Shown here: positions 54,689 to 62,125 of the stretch, piece after piece
Position numbering within the stretch: the first letter of the stretch is position 1
Layout of the letters: the number at the start of each line of letters is the position of its first letter
Origin: a virus
Virus record (IMG/VR): IMGVR_UViG_3300035704_000001
Span: 86,823 to 150,822 of that record
Length of the DNA stretch: 64,000 nt
Strand: one strand, 5' to 3'
The notes under the pieces: model-generated
The model's database searches: none
The model's input: only the letters and a program-made list of their open reading frames with translations
Told to the model about the DNA's origin: nothing
Program-made: the position numbers and the translations under genes

Positions 54689-56112
54689 AGACCGCAGAGC
54701 AGGGCTGGAGCTGGGTCTCCGGCCACCCCACCGCCGCGGCGCTCGCCGCCATGGCGGCGCTGATCGCCGTCTTCATGCTGTACCGCCTCCTCCGCAAGGG
54801 CATCAGCGCCGCGCGGGGCGCGCTGAAGCCGGCGGAGGACGGCTCCGGCAGCGACGCGTTCATCGTGGTGGCCGCCCTGCTCGCCCAGGCCGTGGTGCTG
54901 AACGGCATGTGGGGCTTCGCCGGGCGGGTGCTGCACTTCGCCGGCATCGAGCGGGGATCGCTGTTCGCCTTCCTGGACGTGGCCATCATCGCCTGCGCCG
55001 TCCGGGCCCGCCGGAACATGCGCGAGTTCGAGCATGCCGGCGTGGAGGGCGTGGCGGTGTGGGCGCTGTCCGCGCTGTCCGGCCTGTTCGCGGCCATGGC
55101 CGCCAGCTCGGCCGGGGCGGCGGCCTTCCGGCTGTCCGCCCCGCTGGTCGCGGCCTGGCTGTGGCACCGGGCGATGGAGCTGGAGAAGCAGGAGCGGACC
55201 GGCAGGAAGCTGCACCTGCGGGTGTCGCTGGAGCGGGTGCTGGTCTGGATGCGGCTGGCCGATCCGGAGGAGCGGGAGACCACCGAGGTGGCGGCCTACG
55301 CCCGGCTGGCCCAGCTGGCCCGCCGGGCCAAGCAGCTGCGCGCCCTGCGCGCCGCCGGGGCCAAGACCGGGCGGCAGGCCCGGGCCCTGCGGCGGCTGGA
55401 GGGCGCGCTGAGCGCCGCCGTGGAGCACGCCCAGCTCGCGACCGACCCGGACCGCCAGGACCTCCTGCGCGACCTCATCGGCTCGCTGACGGCCGCCGGG
55501 AGCCTGGCCGAGCTGTCCGTGCCGCCGCCCTGGGACCGCGCGGCCGCCCCCGCGCGCACCACTGCCGAGCTGTTCTCCGACATCGCCCGCACGATAACGC
55601 CGGTCACCGGGACCCCCGACCCGGGGCCCCTGGAGCCGATGCACGAGGACACCGGGACCGCGCCGGGACCGTGGCTGCCGCCCGCCGACGCCGACCCGGG
55701 CCCGTCCGGCCCGGCTGCGCCGGCTGACGGGCTGCGGGTGCCCGCGGAGGTGGACGAGCTGCTGGCCGGCTGGGACGAGCCGCCGCCGGAGGACGACCTG
55801 GACGCGGAGGCGCGCGAGGTGTTCGGCCCGGCCCCGTCCCCCGGGCCGGAGGAGGCCGCCCCGGCGCCCGTCCACCACGAGGACGCGCCCCGCCCGGCCA
55901 CCCGGACGGCCGCCCCGGGGAAGACGGCCCAGCGGGCCCCGTCCGCCAAGTGGACGCCGGAGTCCGCGGGCCTGTCCGAGGACGAGGTGCGCGAGCTGGC
56001 GTCCACCCTGTCCCGCAACAAGCTCGCCGACCGCCTCAGTGTCAGCCGGACCGCCGCGGACCGGATCAGGAACGAGTACGGGCAGCCGCTCGCGCTCAAC
56101 GGAAGCAGGTAA
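54685..56112 (+). CDS. SpdB-like membrane protein with C-terminal helix-turn-helix
   Basis: 475 residues. Four hydrophobic segments in the first 160 residues (AAALAAMAALIAVFMLYRLL; FIVVAALLAQAVVLNGMWGF; SLFAFLDVAIIACAV; VAVWALSALSGLFAAMAASSAG) resemble the DUF2637/SpdB region. A long charged and Pro-rich middle follows, and the end GLSEDEVRELASTLSRNKLADRLSVSRTAADRIRNEYG is a helix-turn-helix. Spd proteins help plasmids spread through Streptomyces mycelium. It sits directly upstream of the TraB-like gene. Confidence 0.7.
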   Translation: MKTAEQGWSWVSGHPTAAALAAMAALIAVFMLYRLLRKGISAARGALKPAEDGSGSDAFIVVAALLAQAVVLNGMWGFAGRVLHFAGIERGSLFAFLDVAIIACAVRARRNMREFEHAGVEGVAVWALSALSGLFAAMAASSAGAAAFRLSAPLVAAWLWHRAMELEKQERTGRKLHLRVSLERVLVWMRLADPEERETTEVAAYARLAQLARRAKQLRALRAAGAKTGRQARALRRLEGALSAAVEHAQLATDPDRQDLLRDLIGSLTAAGSLAELSVPPPWDRAAAPARTTAELFSDIARTITPVTGTPDPGPLEPMHEDTGTAPGPWLPPADADPGPSGPAAPADGLRVPAEVDELLAGWDEPPPEDDLDAEAREVFGPAPSPGPEEAAPAPVHHEDAPRPATRTAAPGKTAQRAPSAKWTPESAGLSEDEVRELASTLSRNKLADRLSVSRTAADRIRNEYGQPLALNGSR

Positions 56113-56115
56113 GCC

Positions 56116-58179
56116 ATGGCCTCGCGGATGAAGACCTCCCAGGGCACCGTCACCGTCAGGGCGCAGCGCTCGGACGCGTTCTCCGAGGCCGGCGTCAAGG
56201 TGATGCACGCCGCGCTGCCCTGGTTCGCCTGGCTGGCGCTGTCAGCCGCCGGGTCCGCGCTGCGGCTCGGCCTGTGGATCGGTGCCCGCGGGGCCCTGCT
56301 GTGGGCCGGCCTGCTGTTCGCGCTGGTCGGGCTGGTCGTGGCCGTCTTCGACTATCACCTGCGCAAGCACCGGGCCGCCTGGCAGGGCCGCTGGATCGGC
56401 CCGGTCACCGCGCTGGCGTGCGGGCTGTTCACCTGCCTGTACCTGATCCTGGGGCCGCTGGACCTGGTGCTGGACCTGGCGTGGCTCGCGACCGGCATCA
56501 TCGGCTGCCTGGCGTGGGACGGCTGGGCTATCCACGGCGACCAGCGCGACCTCGCGGCCACCTTCAACGCGGGTTCCGCCGCGGCCGGCGTGGGCGGCGC
56601 GAAGATGGCGGTCATCTCCCGCACCCCGGTGGGCGAGGACGACGAGGACGGGTACCCGGTGCCGGGCCCGCGCGTCCCCCGGGGCAGGTCCCGTCCCCCG
56701 CGCGGCGCGCGGGCCCGGACGGGCTCCCGCCGCGAGGTGGTCGAGGCGGGCATCCAGCTCCCGGCCGACCCGGCCATGACGGCGGACGAGGTGGGGGAGC
56801 GGCTGGGCCACATCGAGGTGGTCACCCAGTCCCGTCCTGGCTCGATCGTGCTCACCTCGTCCCCGGACGCGGCCGGGCTGGCGAGCGTCCGGATCACCGA
56901 CCCCGACCTGCTGACCGCCGCGCCCGTCCCGTGGCCGGGCCCGTACGCTCCCGGCGCGGACATGAGCGTGCCGTTCCGGCTGGCCCGGCTGCAGACCGGC
57001 GCCCCGTTCCTGCTGCCGCGGCTGCCCGTGTTCCACATGCGGGTCACCGGGGCTACCGGCATGGCCAAGACGATGGGGCTGTGCTGGAACGTCGCGGCCG
57101 AGGGGATCACCCGCGAGGGCTATTCGATGGTGGCGGCGGACGTGGTGAAAGGCGAGCAGTTCCTTGGCGCCCTGCGCCCGGCCCTGCACCAGCTGGCCAC
57201 CACCCCTGAGCAGGTCAACCTCCTGTTCCACCGGCTGCACCGGGCCCGGCTGGACCGGTGCAACTTCCTCGGTGCCAACCACATCACCGAGTGGTACCCG
57301 GGCTGCGGGCTGACGTTCATGGACGTGTGGCTGGAGGAGGCGGCCGGGGTGCTGAAGCTGCTGGCCACCAACCGCAACGACATCAAGGACGGCATCTTCC
57401 CGCTGGCGGACTGGGTGGAGGACACCAACGCGTCCCGGTCGGCGGGCATGAGCTGGTGGAACTCCTTCCAGAAGCCGTCCAAGGACCAGATCCTGTCCAC
57501 CGTGGCCCGCGGCCAGATGGGCCACGTGTGCTTCGGCGTCAAGGAGAAGGACGACGCCCGGATGGGCCTGTCCGAGCTGCAGCGCGAGCGCGGCTGCCGT
57601 CCCGAGCTGTGGACGGGCCCGCAGCATAAGGCGATGGCGTTCATGGACGCGGAGACGCTGGACGAGCAGACCAAGGTCACCCCGATGCGGTTCTACAACT
57701 GGGGGCCGGGCAGCGGGCGGATCGGCGCCTACTGCGCCGAGTACCAGGCCCGGGACCGGCCGTGGGACGACGTGACCGGCGAGGCCATGACCTGGACCCC
57801 GGCCATCAGCCCGTCCGCCTCGTTCCCGCAGGCCGGCGGCTACGGGACGCACGATAACGGCGGGCCGAAGGGCAAGGAGGCCTCCGCCAAGCTCCGCTCC
57901 CAGGCCGAGGCCGAGGAGCGGCTGCGGAAGCTGATCCTGCGGTGGACGCAGCAGGGGATGGTGCACTTCGAGCTGCGCGACCTGCAGCTGCAGGAGTCCT
58001 ACATCGGCAAGGGCCGCACCTGGTTCTACTCCGCGCTCCCGAAGATGGAAGGGGAGCAGAACCCGCTGGTCGCGCTGGTGTCCGAGGACCCCCGCAAGAA
58101 GTGGGCCATCATCGCCAACCTGCCGGAGAACCGCCAGGCCCGGCAGGACGAGCCGCAGGACGACGGGGAGGCGGTCTAG
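56116..58179 (+). CDS. TraB/TraSA-like FtsK-type DNA translocase
   Basis: 687 residues. Up to four membrane segments near the N-terminus (ALPWFAWLALSAAGSALRLGLWIG; LLWAGLLFALVGLVVAVF; VTALACGLFTCLYLILG; LDLAWLATGIIGCLAW). The ATPase core has a P-loop variant GATGMAKT near residue 314, GYSMVAADVVKGEQF, and Walker B-like GLTFMDVWLEEAAGVLKLL near 396. The C-terminal helices (AEAEERLRKLILRWTQQG) may contact DNA. Proteins of this kind move double-stranded plasmid DNA between Streptomyces hyphae. Its place next to phage tail genes is notable. Confidence 0.82.
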   Translation: MASRMKTSQGTVTVRAQRSDAFSEAGVKVMHAALPWFAWLALSAAGSALRLGLWIGARGALLWAGLLFALVGLVVAVFDYHLRKHRAAWQGRWIGPVTALACGLFTCLYLILGPLDLVLDLAWLATGIIGCLAWDGWAIHGDQRDLAATFNAGSAAAGVGGAKMAVISRTPVGEDDEDGYPVPGPRVPRGRSRPPRGARARTGSRREVVEAGIQLPADPAMTADEVGERLGHIEVVTQSRPGSIVLTSSPDAAGLASVRITDPDLLTAAPVPWPGPYAPGADMSVPFRLARLQTGAPFLLPRLPVFHMRVTGATGMAKTMGLCWNVAAEGITREGYSMVAADVVKGEQFLGALRPALHQLATTPEQVNLLFHRLHRARLDRCNFLGANHITEWYPGCGLTFMDVWLEEAAGVLKLLATNRNDIKDGIFPLADWVEDTNASRSAGMSWWNSFQKPSKDQILSTVARGQMGHVCFGVKEKDDARMGLSELQRERGCRPELWTGPQHKAMAFMDAETLDEQTKVTPMRFYNWGPGSGRIGAYCAEYQARDRPWDDVTGEAMTWTPAISPSASFPQAGGYGTHDNGGPKGKEASAKLRSQAEAEERLRKLILRWTQQGMVHFELRDLQLQESYIGKGRTWFYSALPKMEGEQNPLVALVSEDPRKKWAIIANLPENRQARQDEPQDDGEAV

Positions 58180-58362
58180 GTGATCCGCGTGCTCATGGTC
58201 ATCACCGGGGCTGTCGTCCTCGTCGTGCTGGGGGCAGCCGTCATCGCCGACCCGCACCTGCAGTGGCAGCTGATCGCCCAGCTGGACCACCAGGCGCGAA
58301 GCCACGGCAGCCAGCTGGACAGCCGCCTGGCCCGGCTCGTACGCCCCCGGAGCACCCCGTGA
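58180..58362 (+). CDS. Small membrane protein after the translocase
   Basis: 60 residues from GTG 58180 directly after the TraB-like stop. IRVLMVITGAVVLVVLGAAVIA is one membrane helix, then a basic tail. Small membrane spread proteins commonly accompany tra genes in Streptomyces plasmids. Confidence 0.6.
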   Translation: MIRVLMVITGAVVLVVLGAAVIADPHLQWQLIAQLDHQARSHGSQLDSRLARLVRPRSTP

Positions 58363-58370
58363 CAGTAAAT

Positions 58371-58387
58371 AGATATCTAGATATCTC
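58371..58387 (+). repeat. AT-rich palindrome, copy 1
   Basis: AGATATCTAGATATCTC: the palindromic octamer AGATATCT in tandem, followed by ATTTATGACAG. Confidence 0.85.
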
Positions 58388-58480
58388 ATTTATGACAGCG
58401 GCCCAGCCAGCCGGAATGCCGTCCCGAGGCGCCCGCGGGCACCGGTCCGCCCCCCGGGCAGGGGTACTCCCCGGATACGG

Positions 58481-58496
58481 GATATCTAGATATCTC
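58481..58496 (+). repeat. AT-rich palindrome, copy 2
   Basis: GATATCTAGATATCTC followed by GTTTGTCAG; identical core to copy 1, 109 nt away. Confidence 0.85.
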
Positions 58497-58570
58497 GTTT
58501 GTCAGCAGGGCTCAGGCGGCTCCGGAGGGGCACAGGGCCGCAGCGGGGGACTGCCAGCAGATTGCGGGGA

Positions 58571-58582
58571 GATTACCCAGGG
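58571..58582 (+). promoter_or_regulatory. GATTA motif, non-coding copy
   Basis: GATTACCCAGGG, within the same GAGATTAC context as at 53340 and 54354. Confidence 0.4.
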
Positions 58583-58794
58583 AGGGATGACGGGACAACA
58601 GGCAGCTCCGGGGTCCGTAAAGCGAAGCGAAGAACCCAGACAGACACGGACACGCCTGAAATGCCCTCCAGCGGGCCCCCAGATGCCCGCTACGGGCCCC
58701 GGAAACCCGCAGCGGCCTGCGCGTATGCACCCGGCGGGAGGCCCCCGGATAGCCGCAGAAAGCCGCGCAGGGGCAGGCCACAGCCCTAAGCCAC

Positions 58795-58824
58795 TTGACA
58801 CGCGTCAGGTGCTCGCGGTAGACT
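58795..58824 (+). promoter_or_regulatory. Leaderless promoter with embedded operator
   Basis: TTGACA, 18-nt spacer, TAGACT, then six bases to ATG 58831, so transcription should start at the start codon. TGACACGCGTCA-GGTG overlaps the -35 box as at 5760 and 63141. Confidence 0.8.
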
Positions 58825-58830
58825 GTACCC

Positions 58831-59097
58831 ATGATGACCAGCCGGAACGCCCGCCTTGCCCTCGCCGTTGCCTTCACCCTGGCCGCCGTCCTGGTGCCGG
58901 GCGCGCACCTGGCCGTCCTCCTGGCCCGGCTGGCCTTCACCTCCGCCTCGGTGGCGCTGACCTGGCCGTGGCGGCGCTGCGGGCAGTGCCGGGCGCTGGT
59001 CATCCGCCGGTACCGGATCGAGTGGGAGGACGGCTCCTGCACGCGCCTGTGCGTGACCTGCGGCGCGCCGTACGCGGAGCTGATCGAGTGCCCGTAA
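58831..59097 (+). CDS. Membrane protein with zinc ribbon
   Basis: 88 residues. Hydrophobic N-terminus (LALAVAFTLAAVLVPGAHLAVLLARLAFTSASVAL) then CGQCRALVIRRYRIEWEDGSCTRLCVTCGAPY with two CxxC pairs. Leaderless from the promoter at 58795; a perfect hairpin follows. Function unknown. Confidence 0.65.
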   Translation: MMTSRNARLALAVAFTLAAVLVPGAHLAVLLARLAFTSASVALTWPWRRCGQCRALVIRRYRIEWEDGSCTRLCVTCGAPYAELIECP

Positions 59098-59107
59098 CCG
59101 GAGGGTC

Positions 59108-59129
59108 GCTCCCGGGACACCCCGGGAGC
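59108..59129 (+). terminator. Perfect terminator-like hairpin
   Basis: GCTCCCGGG-ACAC-CCCGGGAGC, nine base pairs, eleven bases after the stop at 59097. Confidence 0.75.
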
Positions 59130-59233
59130 GGTCACGCTGCGTATAGAAATCATGATCATTCTTTCACTTTCCCCCGGGGGCTATCCTCACCGGAGCGTAA
59201 TCACCCCAGGTCGCTGCTAAACGGAGGGTCCCG

Positions 59234-59479
59234 ATGATCCGGTTTCTCGCCCTGGCGGCCGCCGCCCTCGTGCTCGTGCTCGCCTGCGCGGGCTGCACCC
59301 GGACCGTCACCGTCACCGGCAAGTACCGCAGCATCGTCGGCTGGTACTTCGTCTGCGATGGCACCGGCAGCCTCTTCGGCCGCCACCTGGACCCGTGCCG
59401 CAAGGGCCACGTCTGGCGGGTCAGCCCCGCGCAGTACGCCCGGGCCGTCGTCGGCCGCACCTACACCGTCACCCTCTAG
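59234..59479 (+). CDS. Putative lipoprotein
   Basis: 81 residues, ATG with GGAGGG upstream. MIRFLALAAAALVLVLACAGC is a signal peptide ending in a lipobox-like CAGC, so the protein is probably lipid-anchored outside the cell. Two further cysteines (FVCDG, DPCRKG) may form a disulfide. Phage or plasmid lipoproteins at the surface can block infection or mating, an inference only. AAATCATGATCATT upstream is a near-palindrome and possible operator. Confidence 0.65.
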   Translation: MIRFLALAAAALVLVLACAGCTRTVTVTGKYRSIVGWYFVCDGTGSLFGRHLDPCRKGHVWRVSPAQYARAVVGRTYTVTL

Positions 59480-59488
59480 GAGGCACCG

Positions 59489-59692
59489 ATGATCCGCCTC
59501 ATCCTCGCCGCGCTGTTCCCGCTGGGCATCTGGGCGCACGCCCACCCGCGGCCCGCCATCCTCGCCGGCGCCGCCGTCCTCCTCCTGGCCGTCGCCCTGG
59601 TCAAGGCGCTGCGGGACTTCGGGCCGCCGCTGGCCGTCGCCTCCTGGGGGTCCCCGGTGCCGCGGCGCTGCCCGTCCTGCGGGCAGGCCTGA
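59489..59692 (+). CDS. Small membrane protein with C-terminal CxxC
   Basis: 67 residues, ATG with GGAGGC upstream. Two hydrophobic helices and the end PRRCPSCGQA. The stop overlaps the next ATG. Confidence 0.6.
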   Translation: MIRLILAALFPLGIWAHAHPRPAILAGAAVLLLAVALVKALRDFGPPLAVASWGSPVPRRCPSCGQA

Positions 59693-60114
59693 TGCGGCTG
59701 GGCCGGCGGGCCGCGCCCGTCCCCCCGTCCGCCGCGCCTGACCTGCTGGCCGCGCTGGGCGGCGTCCGGTTCGCCGTCGCCTTCGGCTGGTGGGCCTACG
59801 TCCTGTTCGAGGACGCCGACTGCACCCGCCCGTTCTACGTCGGGATCTCCGGGCACCTGTGCGGCCGGCTCGGCACCCACCACGACAACCACGGCGCCCG
59901 CCTCGCCGCCATCATGGTCTTCCCGTCCCGCGACCAGCACCAGGCGCGGGTGACCCAGCTGCTGCTGATCGACCGGCTGGAAGGCGACCTGATCAACGTG
60001 CTCGGCTCGCAGCAGTACCTGCGGTACCGGCGCGAGGCCGAGCAGGCCGCCAAGCGGCTGGACATGCCCGAGCACGTCGCCCGCACCATGAAGCCCGACT
60101 ACCTGCCTTCCTGA
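59692..60114 (+). CDS. GIY-YIG nuclease-like protein
   Basis: 140 residues. WAYVLFEDADCTRPFYVGISGHLCGRLGTHHDNH near residues 34-66 carries the GIY-YIG pattern (YVL...FYVGIS) with the conserved Arg in GRLGTH; the catalytic Glu could be in LEGDLINVLG near 102. Such nucleases occur as homing enzymes and in repair. TGATG overlap with the previous gene. Confidence 0.7.
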   Translation: MRLGRRAAPVPPSAAPDLLAALGGVRFAVAFGWWAYVLFEDADCTRPFYVGISGHLCGRLGTHHDNHGARLAAIMVFPSRDQHQARVTQLLLIDRLEGDLINVLGSQQYLRYRREAEQAAKRLDMPEHVARTMKPDYLPS

Positions 60115-60123
60115 GGAGTGACC

Positions 60124-60549
60124 GTGCAGCGACTGATTTGCGCCTACGCGGCCTGGGCCCGGCGCCAGGCATCGACCGTCAACTGCGGTCACTACGTCAT
60201 CCTCGGGGCCGTCGCCGTGGTCCTCGTCGTGATGGTGATCGCGCAGTCCGCCACCGCCGCCCTGGTGGCCGTCGCGGCCCTGGTCGCGGTGCTCTGCGCC
60301 GCCGCCGTCGCGTACGGGGCCTGGCGCCTCGCCCGCCCCCGCGCCGCGGTCCGCCGCGCGCCGGAACCCGGACCGGAGCTGCGCACCGATCACTACCTGC
60401 CCCGGGACCTGCCCGCGCCCGCCTGGCCCGGCCCGGACTGGAGCCCCGCCGCCGCGGCCCTGCCCGCCCCGGACAACACCGCGGCCGTCGACCCGGTCAT
60501 CGCCGCCGGCCTGGCCGCCGTGCTGGCCCGCGCGCAGGTCCGGCCGTGA
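60124..60549 (+). CDS. Membrane protein, unknown
   Basis: 141 residues from GTG 60124 (GTG 60118 is an in-frame alternative; GAGGAG lies before both). VILGAVAVVLVVMVIAQ and ALVAVAALVAVLCAAAVAYG are two membrane helices; a Pro/Ala-rich cytoplasmic or outer tail follows. Confidence 0.6.
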   Translation: MQRLICAYAAWARRQASTVNCGHYVILGAVAVVLVVMVIAQSATAALVAVAALVAVLCAAAVAYGAWRLARPRAAVRRAPEPGPELRTDHYLPRDLPAPAWPGPDWSPAAAALPAPDNTAAVDPVIAAGLAAVLARAQVRP

Positions 60550-60878
60550 CCGCCGCCGTGCTGGCCGAGCTGGCCGCCGCCGCGGCGCTCTGCGGCTGGC
60601 ACGCCGCCCGCTGGCACCGGCCCGCCGCCCCGGCGCACCTCCACTGGCTCGCGGGCCGCACCACCGCCGCGCAGCGCCGGGCCGCCCGGATCGCCGCCGC
60701 GGTCGCGGACCTCGCGCTCGGCTGGGCCTGGCTGGCGGGCCACCACCGGATCGTCCTGGCCGTCACCTCGGCCGGCCTGGCCGCGCTCGCGGTCACCTAC
60801 ACCGCCGTCCCGAAGGGAACCCATGAACCGCATCGAGGCGTGCTGCCGGATCTTCCGCCGCACGCGCACCGGCTCTGA
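60546..60878 (+). CDS. Membrane protein, unknown
   Basis: GTG 60546 overlaps the previous stop. Three hydrophobic segments (AAVLAELAAAAALCGW; IAAAVADLALGWAWLAG; IVLAVTSAGLAALAVTYTAV). The frame overlaps the next gene by 56 nt; codon bias is lost after the next ATG at 60823, so the natural end may be nearer there. Confidence 0.5.
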   Translation: MTAAVLAELAAAAALCGWHAARWHRPAAPAHLHWLAGRTTAAQRRAARIAAAVADLALGWAWLAGHHRIVLAVTSAGLAALAVTYTAVPKGTHEPHRGVLPDLPPHAHRL

Positions 60879-61101
60879 CCGCACCTACGGCCACCCGTTC
60901 TACGCTCCCGGCGGCGGCCTGCTGCCGCACGGGGCGCTGGGCTGGCTGCTCGCCGCCGTCATCATCTACGTGATCATCCACGTGCTGACGGGCCACGCCC
61001 GGCACCGGCTCGGGGGGCGCCGCGTCAGCTACGGCTGGTCGGTGGCCCGCGGCCCGTGGGCCAGCTTCCGGCTGACCCGGCACCTGCGCTGGCGCAGCTA
61101 G
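60823..61101 (+). CDS. Small membrane protein
   Basis: 92 residues from ATG 60823. A basic cytoplasmic start, one membrane helix (LGWLLAAVIIYVIIHVLTG) and an Arg-rich C-terminus (FRLTRHLRWRS). Unknown. Confidence 0.55.
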   Translation: MNRIEACCRIFRRTRTGSDRTYGHPFYAPGGGLLPHGALGWLLAAVIIYVIIHVLTGHARHRLGGRRVSYGWSVARGPWASFRLTRHLRWRS

Positions 61102-61103
61102 CC

Positions 61104-61931
61104 GTGACCAGGGAACCGGGCCCGCGGCAGCGGCAGGTGCTGGACTGGGTGACCGGGCACCCCGGCCGGACCGAGCCCCAGATCGCCAGCGCGGTCGGCT
61201 CCGCGTGCGTGTGGCAGCTGCTGCGGACCCTGGAGCACCGCGGCCTGGTGGCCGCCGACGTCCGCGACAGCCCGCAGCACGCCCGGACCGGCGGCACCGT
61301 GAAGACCTGGCGGCCGGCCCCGGCGGGCACGAAGCCCCGTCCCGGGCCCGTCCCGCGGACCGGGAACCGCGCCACCCGGCGCGAGGCGGACCGGCTGGCC
61401 CAGGCCCGGCGCCGCCTGCGGGACCGCGCGGACGCGCCGTCCGCCCCGCAGCTGGCCCGGCAGCGGCTGGTCGACGAGGTCACCGCCCGGCCCGGCCAGA
61501 GCCCGGCGCAGCTGCGGGACGCGCTGGGCCTGAAGCAGCGCCCCGTGGCGGTGCTGGAGCGGCTGGAGTCGCACGGCGCGCTGACCCGCAGGCCGGACCC
61601 GGCGCGGCCCGGGGGCTGGACCTGGTACCCGCCGGAGCCCGCCGCGCCCCCGCCTCCCCGGACCCCGGTCCGCGTGCTGGCCGGCCCGCCGTGCACGGGC
61701 GAGAACCCGGAGATCTTCTTCCCGCTGTTCCTGGCCGGCCCGGAGGTGGACAAGGCCAGGGCGGTCTGCGCCCCCTGCCCGGAGCGCAGGGCCTGCCTGG
61801 CCGGGGCGCTGACCCGCGCCGAGCCGCACGGCATCTGGGGCGGCGAGGTGTTCGAGAAAGGCCAGGTCATCGCCGGCCGGAAGCTGCGCGAGCGGATGAT
61901 CTCCCCCGGGCCCGGGCTGGCCGCGGGCTGA
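61104..61931 (+). CDS. Winged-helix/WhiB fusion regulator
   Basis: 275 residues from GTG 61104. Two winged-helix-like segments (QRQVLDWVTGHPGRTEPQIASAVGSACVWQLLRTLEHRGLV near 7-50; RLVDEVTARPGQSPAQLRDALGLKQRPVAVLERLESHGALTRR near 118-160) precede a WhiB domain. That domain has four cysteines in PPCTGENPEIFF, AVCAPCPERRACL and the GIWGG turn near 244. WhiB proteins bind a 4Fe-4S cluster and a sigma factor in actinobacteria. Phages carry WhiB genes, but this N-terminal fusion is unusual. Confidence 0.8.
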   Translation: MTREPGPRQRQVLDWVTGHPGRTEPQIASAVGSACVWQLLRTLEHRGLVAADVRDSPQHARTGGTVKTWRPAPAGTKPRPGPVPRTGNRATRREADRLAQARRRLRDRADAPSAPQLARQRLVDEVTARPGQSPAQLRDALGLKQRPVAVLERLESHGALTRRPDPARPGGWTWYPPEPAAPPPPRTPVRVLAGPPCTGENPEIFFPLFLAGPEVDKARAVCAPCPERRACLAGALTRAEPHGIWGGEVFEKGQVIAGRKLRERMISPGPGLAAG

Positions 61932-61948
61932 GAGCCGTAGGAACAGGT

Positions 61949-62125
61949 ATGGAAGCACTGACGACGGACCCGGCCGGGATTCCGGCCCCGGGCCCGGACG
62001 AGTCCTGGCGGGAGCTGGCCGAGCACTCGGCCGAGCACGACCAGCTGAGCACCGACGCCCCGCACCCCGAGCGGTTCCGCGACTACGCGGCCGCCCGGCT
62101 GGCGCAGATCCGCGGCACGGCATGA
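61949..62125 (+). CDS. Small acidic protein
   Basis: 58 residues, ATG preceded by GTAGGAACAG. ESWRELAEHSAEHDQLSTDAPHPERFRDYAAARLAQIRG is one helical stretch. The stop overlaps the next ATG as ATGA. Unknown. Confidence 0.5.
   Translation: MEALTTDPAGIPAPGPDESWRELAEHSAEHDQLSTDAPHPERFRDYAAARLAQIRGTA

Larger units (their letters stand above)
58363..58794. other. 432-nt gene-free region with AT-rich palindromes
   Basis: Frames here lack the usual codon bias. It contains two 16-bp palindromic units (58371 and 58481), a GAGATTACCCAGGG copy (58569) and the promoter at its right edge. AT-rich repeats in a high-GC genome beside transfer genes suggest an origin, a transfer locus or a regulatory hub. 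Confidence 0.5.

Noticed and set aside
58499-58789. Small frame in the palindrome region
   Set aside because: Codon bias unlike genes here, no ribosome site; region kept as non-coding.
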